Of a DNA stretch of 64,000 nucleotides, positions 22,142 through 33,179 are shown piece after piece (position 1 is the stretch's first letter; every line of letters begins with the position of its first letter). The notes under the pieces were generated by a model. The model was not told the origin of the DNA. It searched no databases and saw only the letters and a program-made list of their open reading frames with translations. The stretch is from Nepenthes gracilis (lineage: Eukaryota; Streptophyta; Magnoliopsida; Caryophyllales; Nepenthaceae). A program made the translations under genes and the position numbers. The DNA is taken from assembly GCA_033239525.1 (NCBI GenBank), contig BSYO01000030.1:2798900-2862899 (forward strand). The letters are read 5' to 3'.

Positions 22142-22500
22142 AGCCTCTCCCTGGGGCTCAGCTTCCTCGACTGCTTGGGGAGGGCTGGCTGGAAGGCTGG
22201 CTGCCGTAGGAGCGCTCGGGGGCTCTTGCGACGAGGACGTCCCGGCTGCCCCTTCGCCAGCCTATACCGCATCAGCAGCAGGAGCGGTGCCAACCTCTGA
22301 ACATGTGGCCCGCGCGAGTTCGTCCGAAAGAACCTCTCCCTGGAGCTCAGCTTCCTCGACTGCTAGAGGAGGGCTGACTGGAAGGCTGGCTGCCGTAGGA
22401 ATGCTCGGGGGCTCTTGTCACGAGGATGTCCTGGCTTCCCTTTCGTCAGCCTGAGCCGGATCAGCAGCAGGAGCAGTCCCAACCTCCGAAAGTGCAGCCA
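22142..22500. repeat. Tandem duplication of about 185 bp inside antisense gene A
   Basis: Two copies (about 22142-22330 and 22331-22500) share AGCTCAGCTTCCTCGACTGC and GGAAGGCTGGCTGCCGTAGG. They encode the repeated linker peptide with VEEAE and TAPAAD. The copies differ at about 10 percent of positions by eye. Confidence 0.75.
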
Positions 22501-23762
22501 GGTCTTCGGGAGGCCTGCACACAGAAATGGGCTCCACAAGAATCGCAGGCGACCCCACAGATCCCCGGGCCTCCGGCGCTGACTCAGACGTAGCAGTAAG
22601 TGGCCCCTCTGGGCTCTCCAATATGACGACGTCGTCCGTCGCCTCAGCAGCGCCACCACTGGATGGATCCCCAGCAGGTAGAGACTCGACCTCGCAGACT
22701 TCGCGAGCGGCTAGCTCCGCAGTCGAAGTCGACGAGGGTGCGGCAGTTTCCCTCTGGCGACCCGCGCTGGCAAGTCTCTCTTAAGCCGGACTTCCCGCAA
22801 CGGAAGGACCGGGAACTCGTCTCCGGGACCTCCTCAAAGGGGTCCCTTCGACTTCCCTTAGCCGTTTAAGGGCAGCCGCATCCTCATCGTCGCTCGACGA
22901 CACCAGCAACGAGCCGCTTCCCCCCTCGTTTCTCTCGGGCGGAAGGGAAGTGGCAGTCTCTCCAGGAAGGTCCTTACCAGGACCGGCTATCGCCCAACCA
23001 GCAGGAGGTCCCCATCTGCCGATCTCAAACGTAACAGATGTGAGGAAATAACCCTGGATTGAGAACCTTTTTTCCTCCGACTTGATGGTGGATAGCAGCT
23101 TCGAGGATTCTGCAAGGTCCTCGTCGGTGGGCTTGTCCCGGAAGTACTCCGAAATCGGGCCCCACGCCCTCGGAAGCTCACAGTCAGAGGGCTCCTGCAG
23201 GAAGAAGAAGCGTTCCTTCCAGCCTTTCACGGAGTCAGGGTTGGTGCCGCGAAGGTTGTACCCTAGCTTGGGGAAAGCGATATCCAGTCCTCCGACTCCG
23301 TTGCCCGAAAAATTATCCTTGCCGCCTTCGCATCGAAGGAGCACTGGTGCATAAGAGCGAAGACGCACAGAGATACCAGATAGCGCAAGGCATTAGGATG
23401 AAGCCTTGCCAATGGGACTCCTACCGCTTCGACCACTGTGTGCAACGAGCAGTCAACGAAAAACGAAGCCCCCCTTCAGATGATGCTCGTACACCGTAAT
23501 AAAGCCCTCTCGGGGGGCGTTGGCTCTGTCCTGTGCGCCGGGAACACGGGAACTCAGGTCACTGGGAATCGCATAGTCTACCCTAAAAGAGGCTATGTAC
23601 CCCTCAGTCAAAACCGACCTGGTGTTGCAGACACCATGACGCACAATTCTGGAAACGTGAGAAGAGGAAGAGCTCTCTACTTTCGCTGCTATTTGTCTCT
23701 CGAAAACCTCAGGAATAAAGGGAGAAGAAATCAGCGGAAAGAAGGAGACGATCGTCGTTTGG

Positions 23763-23770
23763 CTTAAATA
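23763..23770 (-). promoter_or_regulatory. TATA-like box for antisense gene A
   Basis: TATTTAAG on the - strand lies about 65-110 bp upstream of the first recognisable codons. The matching box in TE4 is TATTTAAA at 44773-44766. Confidence 0.45.
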
Positions 23771-24146
23771 GACGACGCCAAATCAAGAGGCGGGAAACCA
23801 AAACGCCACCACCTCCGGAGATTGAGACACGTGGTCGCATCAGGGCGCACCGCAAAATCTCAATCGATTGCAATGATGGCTAGGCGCCAGGCTAACGGGC
23901 GTGACCCTTCAGCAGCATGGCTAGGGTCTATGCTGGCGCCGCAACATTAAATAGGGGCTCACGATAGCAAGAACCCCGAAGACGCGCACGGAAAGCGCAA
24001 GAAAACAAAAAAAAGGAAGAGAAACAGCCAAGAAACGAGAAAATTCGGCAGAAGAGACAATATGAAAGACAGATTCTCATTACGGCAAAGTAGTTCTGTT
24101 ACAACGCTGGCAAAGAAAAGAAAAGAGCACAACGATAGCAAAACGG

Positions 24147-24731
24147 TCAACGATCCCGGTGGCCGGTGGAGGAACGTCGAACGGGATAATCCACCAACTG
24201 ATCACGGGTCTTGGCGGACGAGTTACGAGGATCTAGGACACCCACGCGGAAGCCTGGATCCTCCAGTAAAGCAAGCCTTCGGCAAAGCCTGACGGCATCA
24301 AAATAACTCCGCTCCAAGGCCGAGTTCACTTCTTCCGGCCGAAGCATCGACCTCAGCTCCGTCCGCAGTGCAGCAACTTCGGCCTCGTGTCGCCGCCCAA
24401 GTTGCTCCGTTTCTTCTTCAAGTGCCAATATGCGGCCCTGCGCCCCCACGTTCGCACCCGCCAGCCGTATGGCCCTGGCCTCCGACTCGGCCAGAGCGCT
24501 CTCTAAATGTGCGACGCGGGCTCTCAGCCACTCCATTTCGATTGCCGCAGCCCCCCGACGCGGTGGGACCCCCTCGAAGCCCGGAGGAACTCCCAGACTC
24601 CGAGAAGGGCCGGCCGATCGGAGCCCAGAGCGAGCCCCTCCTGAGGTGTGGGCTCCGGAAGACACGGGGGCGTTAGAGCCGAACTTGGACTCGTAAGAGG
24701 TGCGCTCCGTGTCACTAGAGGAGTCTCCCAT
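24147..24731 (-). CDS. TE2 antisense gene B: 194-residue coiled-coil protein, open
   Basis: The frame is intact from ATG at 24731 to the stop at 24147. Residues 1-60 are rich in Ser, Gly and Pro (MGDSSSDTERTSYESK, then GPSRSLGVPPGFEGV). Residues 65-140 form a coiled coil with heptads (MEWLRARVAHLESALAESEA, ILALEEETEQLGRR). The C-terminus has SYFDAVRLCRRLALLEDPGF and GVLDPRN. The last 70 residues match the C-terminus of antisense gene A, so B looks like a truncated paralogue without the Transposase_28 part. A TATA box lies about 95 bp upstream. It is the only long unbroken frame in TE2 outside reverse transcriptase and integrase. Role unknown; self-association is likely from the coiled coil. 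Confidence 0.68.
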   Translation of the reverse strand: MGDSSSDTERTSYESKFGSNAPVSSGAHTSGGARSGLRSAGPSRSLGVPPGFEGVPPRRGAAAIEMEWLRARVAHLESALAESEARAIRLAGANVGAQGRILALEEETEQLGRRHEAEVAALRTELRSMLRPEEVNSALERSYFDAVRLCRRLALLEDPGFRVGVLDPRNSSAKTRDQLVDYPVRRSSTGHRDR

Positions 24732-24825
24732 CGATTTCGCAACGAAAAAACACGCAGAGGAAGATCGAACGGCCAGTGGATGAACAAGTACAAAGACGTG
24801 CCAGATTTCAGGAGAAAGCGGCGTG

Positions 24826-24833
24826 TTTATATA
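24826..24833 (-). promoter_or_regulatory. TATA box for antisense gene B
   Basis: TATATAAA on the - strand, in CTTGCCTATATAAACACGCC, is about 95 bp upstream of the ATG at 24731. Confidence 0.6.
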
Positions 24834-25414
24834 GGCAAGTTTTCTCCTGAAAAGGCGGCAATTCCAAAAGGCGAAAATCATTTAAGGAAGGGCCAATGAG
24901 GGTTCACCACGTAGGAGGCCCCTGAAGACTCGCGCGTTTCCAAGACGGAACTACGTCCCCTGGCCACGCAGAAATTAAATGCGCTGGTTGCCCAGGGGAC
25001 GTGACGGTTGACAAGGACCCCACAGGCTCCCAAAGGATGACGCGTGGATCCTCAGGGCAAAACGCCCGGCAACAGAAAAGCATTTACGGAGACAAGACAA
25101 AAATTGAAGACAAAAGAGGCTACTTCTTTTATTAATCAACGCTTTCTTACAAAGTACAAGATCTACAACCGTGAAGCTGCGAGAAAGACGAAAGAAGACT
25201 GCGGTGCGAAGCCCGGAATGCTCCCGTACCTCGCCCCAGGAGAGCTCGACGAACACGATCTACACCAGATCCCGACGGCAGAAGCAGTCGGTATTTCGCC
25301 AGGCGAACTGGGCAGGAAGCAAGGAGCATCCCCCGGTGGAAGTCTCAAGCATTCAATCCACCGGGGTCCAGGAAGCACTGAAGTCAGGCACTCCGCGAGA
25401 GACGGGCAATAAGG

Positions 25415-25729
25415 TCAGCCTCCGCGGAGGGCTACTGACCTCGCACTCCTCCCGCGGTTAGTGCCCTGGCGTGGCACGCGGAGTGGACACCTGCGAAAGC
25501 CGTCGCCTAACAGGCGAAGGTAGCCGCGGGGGTAGTCAAAGAATCCGCTCAACCTAGCCATGGACACAACCCTGAAGGAAGCACGCGACGACGGCGGAAT
25601 GGCCAAGCCACTCTCGTTAGCAAAGAAAGCAAGCCACAGGGCGTGGGCTACAACGGTCTCAACCAAGGAACTCAAGCATGCAAGTAGTCCATCCAACTCC
25701 TTCTCAAGTGCCCGCCAGAATCTTCTCAT
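25415..25729 (-). CDS. TE2 possible antisense ORF C
   Basis: An open frame of 104 codons starts with ATG (MRRFWRALEKELDGLL) between gene B and the 3' LTR. It has no motif I recognise and no sign of the RLCRR ending. It may be a chance frame in GC-rich DNA. Confidence 0.25.
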   Translation of the reverse strand: MRRFWRALEKELDGLLACLSSLVETVVAHALWLAFFANESGLAIPPSSRASFRVVSMARLSGFFDYPRGYLRLLGDGFRRCPLRVPRQGTNRGRSARSVALRGG

Positions 25730-26063
25730 TGCTTCTTCGGTTCGCTGATAAGGGATGGACTCAACTCGCTCAAGTGCCCTCCTATTTATGGGCAAGACGC
25801 AGGCTCTCCCTTCACCCAGTGCGACACGACATCCAACAAACGTCTTTCGGGCAACAGCAGTGACCACCGGTCAGATGCAACCCAAGGCGCGCGAATCTCG
25901 CCGGGTGAGGCGACGGGTCACGGCAGCACCTGAAAAGCCTGCCCTGGCTCCTGGGAAAGGCGCAAACTTGGAAAACGACAAAAATGGCGCGGCACGAGGA
26001 AGGGTATGAGGCCGTGGAAATGGGCCTAGGGAACATGCCAGGCCCGACCACTGGCCGGCCCAG

Positions 26064-26077
26064 GCATGGGGGGCAAG
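26064..26077 (+). promoter_or_regulatory. TE2 polypurine tract
   Basis: GCATGGGGGGCAAG abuts the 3' LTR and matches the tracts of TE1 and TE4. Confidence 0.8.
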
Positions 26078-27063
26078 TGTTGGGTCCCATGTCCTGGCCC
26101 ATGAGACAGGCCCAAGCCCACGAAGTAGGACGCGACCCGTGAGGAGATCAGAAGCCCACGTGAGGCAGTAAGCCCAACCCAAGGGATGAAAGGCGCAAGC
26201 CCACAATGGAAGAAGGCAACGGAAACCTGCAGCGCATTAAATGCGTCGCCAGGAACAGGCAGAAAGGCTAGCCAATAGAGGCGTGGCTGGCGCAGCACCA
26301 ACGCCACTCGCTGCCGTCTGCAGGTGGCCAACCAATCCCCATCCAGGGAAAATCGGGCGTGGTCAACGACGCTCAGCAGCGTGCCAAGCACGGCAACAGG
26401 ACAGCCGGCGTGACCGGCGGTCCATGACAACGACCAGCGGCGCAATGGCCCAAGCAACGGGCGTTTTGGCGCCCAAGAGTCCAATGGGGTGAGGTGTATA
26501 AGAACCCTCACACCTCACAGAGAAAGGGATCTGGGATCTTCGACTTTACGACCTTTAACTCTTTCGATCAACCTTGGATCTTTACTGAACATAGCTTCAA
26601 GCATCCTTGATCATCTGCTCCCCCCTTCTCTAAAACACGAGAGTGACGAGTCAAGACAGAGCATTGCCTCATCTAGCTAACTCGCTCACCATCCCAGCAT
26701 CCTCTGAGATCACGGGAAAGTTAGCCACCCATCGCGGTGCATTACGGAAGCCAGGCCTTCCACCACCTGCTCATTGCATTTCTCTGCATCACCGCACAAT
26801 CACATCTACGCTTCACAGCATTTCTCTGCGCACCCCTTTAGAGTGCGCCATTTCCGTTTATTGCGGGAATTTGCTGTCTCGAGCGTCGGAGCGGCCTCGG
26901 TGGGAGAAATCCTGCCGGACCCTTCACCTCTTGTTTGTCGTTTGTGTTGTGCAGGTCCAGGTTAACAGGGACAGAGACCGGACCCTTCTTCCGAAGCAGC
27001 CGCACGCTAAGGAATCCGAAAGCTCCCTAATCTGTACGACAACCGTGGGCCCGGGACGCAACA
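26078..27063 (+). repeat. TE2 3' LTR
   Basis: It matches the 5' LTR along its whole length, is 26 bp shorter, and is followed by the TATAG duplication. Confidence 0.92.
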
Positions 27064-27068
27064 TATAG

Positions 27069-30000
27069 TATAATTATCTAGTTAATAAATACAAGTATAG
27101 ATGTAAAATAAAAATACTATCTTCCCTTCTAGATTAAATCATTCAGCTCCGGTCTAACTACTTTCCTAAACATATCCCATAAAAGCGAATCTCTTATAGC
27201 CATTGAAGACATATTAAAATAGCAAATATTAAACTAAAACCCCAAGAAGCATTTGAAAGTCACTATGGGTACTAGTAGAGATTATTAATTAATCTCAAGA
27301 GTCTCACATTGTGAGGAAGTAGAGATCCATTCACTCACATTTCCTTCTAGGTCTTCTAGTACACATGGTGTGAATCAGGTGCTATAGTATTATACCTTTT
27401 CCTGATAGTGTACATGTCGTCTTTTTAATAAATTAGCATAGTGCATATTTTAGTTTAAACACATCTAGTGTGTAACATGAGCTTTCTATGGCCGCATTTG
27501 TCTCAAAATCAATTAGAAAATCAAATCTAAATTTCAGACAGGTAGAATAAATGGTGAGAAAATCCATCTCGGCACAGCTAGGAAATAAAGAAATACAATG
27601 ACCCCATCTTGATCATCTATTAAGGTGTTATACATTTTAATTGATCTTATACTCTTTTTAAGGTTATCTGTAATATTAAAATTATTTTATCTCTGCACGC
27701 TTTTAAGCATCAGAGGTGATTGTCTGTATAATAGGCCCAATCACAAGCCTACTAGGCATACATTTTTTGTGACAGATGAATTCAACATATTATAATCATA
27801 TGTGCGTACTTATATCGCCATATATATCATAAACTACCTCGGTAAATATAACATAATTTATACAAATAAACTATAAATGCACATAGCATTTGTTCATCAA
27901 TCATGCTTCCATTTATTGTCTATACTTACCAATGATTGACATCTCCAAGAAAACATGTGCAACTCGACATCCATTATAAAGGGTTCACAAAGAACTTTGT
28001 GTAAATATAAATGATATAAATATCTCATTTTTATAACAATTTTCATAAAATTATAATTGATCTTCATGTAATCAATTTAATAGTGTCATTTTGGGATCTA
28101 TATAATAGACTTCATGAGCATTATATATCAATAAAAATATTATTAATTATCATCCCATGTTATCACTTAAAATTTTTAAAGTAAAAGGAATATCCCTAAC
28201 CAAATAACTTTTTATACTGTAGCTAAACATATCATAAATTTAACTATAAATGATGACAAATCAATAAATATTTATTTCTTGCTACTCTTAGATATCGCGT
28301 CGAATATCATGCGAAAACATATAAATAAAATTAATTTTTTGTCATTAAGATTTGTTCATTAATGATATCCGCATGTCATTTTATTCTCGAATCAATTCAT
28401 TGCTAATATATTGACTAATCTACAATACTTATATTTTATTAACACATAGATAGCTATCTAATACTCTTATAATATATGGATCTCAAAATATTATTTGGAT
28501 AATAATTAACCTAATTAAACAAATAATTTAGCAAAGATAATTGAAGTTTTGCGTTATGATGTAAGTTCAGACCGAATTTAGTTAGGCCAAATGACAACTG
28601 ATTAGCAGTTATCCCATGCTCATGTGTGTTTTAAACGGTAAATGCATGTCTGATGAACTCATTTTAGACAATTTTGTGCATTTTTGGTAAAATGTTCACA
28701 CCTGATGCTTGTTCTATTACCGCACGTACATATTTGAGATAAAATGTTGACACCTGATACACGTATGATAAGCTCTTGTATGCGATATAGTCTGTGTCTC
28801 AGCTCTTGATCCATATTTGATTGACATTGATGCGCCAATCTTTTATAAGTATGCCGCTTTGCCAATTTTGAGTTTTTTTTTTTTTATGGAGATTTGAGAG
28901 ATGAGATAGAAGGAGAAGAGAAAAATAAAGAGAAAAAGAGAGAGAGAGAAGAAAAAATGAGAATTTAAGTTAAAAATCAATAATCATTTGCTAGAAATCA
29001 AGTAAAGAAAGTGTATCCAAACCATTTTTTCTTATATTGTTATTTATTTCTAATATTTTAAATATTTTTTTAATTCTAAATACCTATGCAAACCTTAATT
29101 TTATAACTAAACTATTTTAGACCTTACCTGTACAAAATTATACTTTTATTTCATAAATTTTTATAAGATATATATTCTGAATCCATACAAATCATGTTTA
29201 AGTGTTGAATTTCTATAATATTATTCTTACATGCCTTTAATTCTTCATTAAATATTACCATATATATTCACGATATAATTTTATAAATTCATGGATAATC
29301 TATCATAGAAATGTTTAAATGAAATATAAATGCATAACACGACCCAAAGTATTTTGCAATATACATAAATTAAATTAATGATATTCTAACATATGGCACA
29401 TAATCAAAAAGTTACTATACTCTGAGTTATCATCCTAAATCCATATGTACAAATATTGCTAGCTTAATTTTACTATACAAAATCTCTTTTTAAAGATAAG
29501 CCTCAATAATTCCCACTCTAAAACAAGCATAAAATGCAAAAAATAAAGTTTACATATGCTTATAATACAACATACTACAAATACATGAGTATAGGTAAAC
29601 ACACATAATACATGTACACATTACAATAACAGTTAGCTACAAACTTGCTATCAAACACAGTACACGTAAACATATTATATTTGCAAATAAATAAATGACA
29701 AAGTTTAATCATACTCTCTTTCAAAACTTAGATTGTGAAATAGTATTGATACGTCTTGAGGACCGAAATTAATGTACGAATTAGAAAGCCGATTGCTTAC
29801 GCTTTGATACTTGAATAGTAATGGGTCAAATTTTGGTAATTCAAAATTTAGATTCTCCATACCACAATAAAATAAATAAGAGGTAATAAGTATACGAAAT
29901 TCACTCCTTAATATATCCTACGATATTTAAGTTAAAAATCTTTCCATTCGGATAAGAAAGATGCGTGAAAATAATTGCATGAATTTAGAGAAGATGGGAA

Positions 30001-31542
30001 TAAGTATTTGTATGGTGGGTAATGCTCCTTTTTTTTGTGTACTTGACTAGTAGAGTGGCTTTAATATTTATGCACTCAGTTGGTGGAATGGCTTGTGTAT
30101 ATGAGCATTTGTTTAAATGAGTGTCTTTCATATCTTTTTCCTCTCGTCGTTGTCGTTCAAACTCTATCGTCGTTCTCAAACATTGTTGTTACGTTCTCTT
30201 TTTCTTGGGGGAGAGGCTTTATTGATAGTAAGAAGCATCGTTTAGATGGTAAGCACCTCGAATCAATGTATCGGCAAAATATCTCTTTAAGTGATGGGAG
30301 TTACTTGCATGTGCAATGATCGCCTCCATTCAATAACAGTACCTCCTGATTACTAGCTATTAGACCGGCATGGCTGTCGTTTGAAATAATTCATTAAGCA
30401 ATCCGTTATTATTCTTTAATGTTCGGCTATTCAAATCGTGTTCTTTATACGTTACGCCATTTGCCTGATGAGTTTAGAGACGTCTTCTATTAATCTATCG
30501 TTATTTGGTCCTCTTTTTCACTTTAGGCCGACCCATTCTTAGCCATACCTATTAAGTATCATCTAAAATATGGCAATTTATCTCTAAACCAACTCCATAG
30601 AATCAAAGATACGATGAATGTAACTAATAATGGGAATACTAGTCATATTCCCATCAAGATATAACCATCTATTATATCTTAAATATATTCATTATTCTTC
30701 ATAAATTCTCACTTTCCTAAAGTTCTAAATAATCGTCGAAATTATGTCTTAATGAGTAGGCAAAGTTTTAAAAATATTTTAAAACTTAAATCACGTTTTT
30801 TGGATGTACAATAAATATTCTTAAAATTTTAAAAAAATAAATTAAATAATTTAGTATTATTTAAATCTTTTCACTATAATATAGCATCCTTCAATGTATA
30901 TAATAAAGTTGAAAAAAAATTTCAAGAATTTTCTTCCCAAAAAAATACTTTTTTTGATAATTTTAAATACATTTTCTAAAAAATTAATTATTAAATACTT
31001 TGAAAATCTGAAATATTAATTTTAATTTATATATATATATATCTTAAAATTATGGATTGGGTGGTGGTCAAAAAAATTCAAAATGCAGCGGGGAACAAGG
31101 CCCACGCGCCCTTATGGCTAGTGTGGTACACGCGCCTCCCCGCCTGCCCCAATTACCCCAGATTTTTAAATCATTCATTCTTGAAACATTTTAAATCTAT
31201 TAGTGTGATCAAATTAACCCAAATGACAACTAAAACTATACTTTAAAGTACCCATAAAAGGCGATGGAGGATGGGACACTGCAAAAATAACTCATAAAAT
31301 TAAAATATTATATTTAGACATATTTTAAAATATAATAATATTATTTTTAATCTAAAATACTCAAAACTTAGGACCTACATAATTTTTGCTATGAATATTA
31401 AAAAAATCCATATAAATTAAAATATGTGCAAAAAGTTATAACCTCTTCAAGTTTTAAAAATTTTTAAATTATGTTAAAATATTTCACCAAAATATAAAAA
31501 AATGACATCTAACACTATAAATTTAAAATATCTGCATAATAT
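27069..31542. other. AT-rich interior of the Copia-like element
   Basis: No coding sequence is supportable on either strand. A purine-rich run (GAGAGAGAGA type) lies at 28895-28960. The dispersed repeat copy at 29780-30540 is inside. The rest is degenerate AT-rich DNA. Confidence 0.5.
29780..30540. repeat. Dispersed repeat copy 2 (pairs with 3660-4340)
   Basis: Aligned by eye to 3660-4340 through TACTAGCTATTAGACC, GGAGAGGCTTTATTGATAGTA and GGCTATTCAAATCGTGTTC. Boundaries are not defined. Confidence 0.45.
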
Positions 31543-31547
31543 AAATT

Positions 31548-32504
31548 TGATGGGACGGTAGAAATGGATTGGCCAAGCACGAAAGCCCACGTACTTAGCA
31601 GTGGGTTCAGAAAGCATCTTGTCCATTGGATCAGGGGTCGGTCAATGTTTCAATTGACCCCAACAGTGCCCCAGATGGCCAGGCGGCCCAAATCGGCCTC
31701 GACCCAAAAGGTCGGCCCACAGAGTTCTTTCCACGGGTTGGAGATTGCTTGCCTTAACCAACCCGACACTCCAAATATCGCCCTTAATCATGATCCCTCT
31801 AGGAATGACAACTCCAACTCAACGAATCACTCATAACGGTAACTTTCAATTCAACAGATCTCACATACTATCAGCTCCTATATTCTCCGTGTCCAGAATC
31901 TCCTCAAAGAATAAATGGATCCTCTTAATTGATCACGATTACCACAATCAGCATCTGCGATCCCCGTACTAGACTGACAAATTTTCATGGCTAGCTGGTG
32001 GTTAGCGTTGACGCCCAAATAAGACTGAGCTGGCTCAATAGTTATAAAAAATTTGGAAACAAACTTCAAAGGACATGCTTACATTTCTGCTCAGATTGCC
32101 GCAAACACCCACATTTAAGAGCTCTCAAGAGACCACTCTCAGTCCAAATGGTCTCCCAAGAATTCCTCCACAATTCTTGGTCTCTCGATACCAAAGTTGC
32201 TCCCCGCGAGTACATTACCACTCCAAAGCTGCCTCACAACGAACGCGACCTCCAACTCAGACTCAAAAAACTCACATTATCACATCATCACCATTCCTAC
32301 ATCTTTTCATCCTTTGAGGGAGATTATTGATTTAGTGTCGAAGGATAAATTTAGATACAAGTCTTATAAATCCTTTAACCTCTTATTTTTTAGTTGTGGT
32401 ATACAAAATTCAGGTTATAAAAGATGAAGACCGGTCAGCTTCAATATGACTCAAAGACTAAACGGTATCCTAATCCATCAGTAACCCGAATTCATAATGT
32501 ATCA
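31548..32504 (+). mobile_element. TE3: solo LTR of a Tat-like element
   Basis: It starts TGATGGGACGG and ends AATGTATCA, with target duplication AAATT at 31543-31547 and 32505-32509. A TATAAAAA box is at 32043. The end part has AACCTCTTATTTTTTAG and GATGAAGACCGG, matching the U5 ends of TE1 and TE5. A single LTR with an intact duplication means the interior was lost by LTR-LTR recombination. Confidence 0.82.
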
Positions 32505-32509
32505 AAATT

Positions 32510-33128
32510 AAATTTAAAAAAATAGCCATGCATATTACTAAAAGAAATACACATAAAATTTAACTTACCTAAAATACGATATACCCAAAGTATTCAAAAA
32601 AAAAAATAACCACTAAGGCTCTAGTACCAATAAAGATAAATTTGGGTTATAAATAATTCAAAAATATAAAATAAGACTAATATATTTATGACTTAAATAA
32701 TAATAAAAAATATAGATCAATTGAATGGCCATGACGATTTACTTCTTGTACGAAATATAATCATAAATAAAAAATATGCATTTAATATTATATGATATTA
32801 GACTGAGTCGGGCGTACCCAATTCAAATTGAAAGTCCAACAAGAATAAAACAGTTTACCTTAAACTTTAATTTCCTTTTGAAAAAAAAAAGAAGTTCACA
32901 AACAGAAGTTCTTTCCTCCACTTATTCCTTATGTATTTCTTTCAATATTAACAATTTAACTGAAAATAAATAATTATAATTTAATTATTTGTTATTTAAA
33001 AAATTAATTGTTTAACAAATTAAATTATAATTATCTGTATTTAAATAAATAGTTAAAATTTTAAGATTGATTTATATATATATATATAATAATGAAAGAA
33101 GCCAGGAAAACAAGAGAGGATGAAGACG
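32510..33128. other. Copia-like 5' LTR and AT-rich spacer
   Basis: 32608-32622 holds the - strand primer-like site and 32623-32842 the proposed Copia-like 5' LTR. 32843-33128 is AT-rich with a TA run at 33073-33090. No gene is seen. Confidence 0.4.
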
Positions 33129-33134
33129 TTTATT
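33129..33134 (-). terminator. Poly(A) signal of GTP cyclohydrolase I
   Basis: AATAAA on the - strand lies 46 bp after the stop codon, in GTTGGAATAAACGTC. Confidence 0.6.
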
Positions 33135-33179
33135 CCAACAGAAGAAACATTTATAGAATTAATTCTTGATTAAGAAACA

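Larger units (their letters stand above)
21602..23700 (-). pseudogene. TE2 antisense gene A: Transposase_28-like protein with intron and coiled coil
   Basis: Read right to left, the N-terminal part carries FITVYEHHLKGGF, GVPLARLHPNALRYLVSLCV and NPDSVKGWKERFFFLQ. This pattern is known from the plant family Pfam calls 'Putative gypsy type transposon' (Transposase_28). An acidic linker (SSSDDEDAAALKRL) and a proline/alanine-rich, partly duplicated stretch follow. A GT-AG intron (22096-22022, 75 nt) joins ASLP to VPGDAVPFEVL in phase 0. The C-terminus is a coiled coil (IGQLRRRVEQLEGLL) with YWDGIRLCRRI. Frameshifts near 23450 and 23300, a stop at 22783 and later stops make it a pseudogene. Function unknown; it does not look like a transposase. 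Confidence 0.72.
14015..27063 (+). mobile_element. TE2: Tat-type Ty3/gypsy retrotransposon, 13.0 kb, with antisense genes
   Basis: Target duplication TATAG is at 14010-14014 and 27064-27068. LTRs are 14015-15026 and 26078-27063 (TGTTGGG...GCAACA), differing by roughly 3 percent by eye plus small indels. The + strand carries gag, protease, reverse transcriptase, two RNase H domains and integrase in Ty3 order. Between pol and the 3' LTR lie at least two antisense frames. The second RNase H and the large post-pol region are traits of the plant Tat clade. Several frameshifts and stops break gag-pol, so it is not autonomous now. Confidence 0.93.
13365..32842 (-). mobile_element. Old Copia-like LTR element without coding sequence, host of TE2 and TE3
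   Basis: Read on the - strand, a short LTR of about 220-300 bp beginning TGTTGGACTTTCAATTTGAA lies at 32842-32623. Next to it is TGGTACTAGAGCC, close to the initiator tRNA-Met site TGGTATCAGAGC. At 13668-13365 a related LTR beginning TGTTGGATTTTTAG follows a GAGTGGGAGA polypurine tract. The LTR pair is diverged but shares 'ATATATTTATGACTTAAATAA' in reverse. About 6 kb of interior remains after removing TE2 and TE3, with no pol. I found no target duplication, so boundaries are approximate. Confidence 0.42.

Noticed and set aside
25160..25461. Short overlapping frames on both strands near the 3' end of TE2
   Set aside because: No shared motif with antisense genes A or B and no promoter-like box; probably chance frames in GC-rich DNA.
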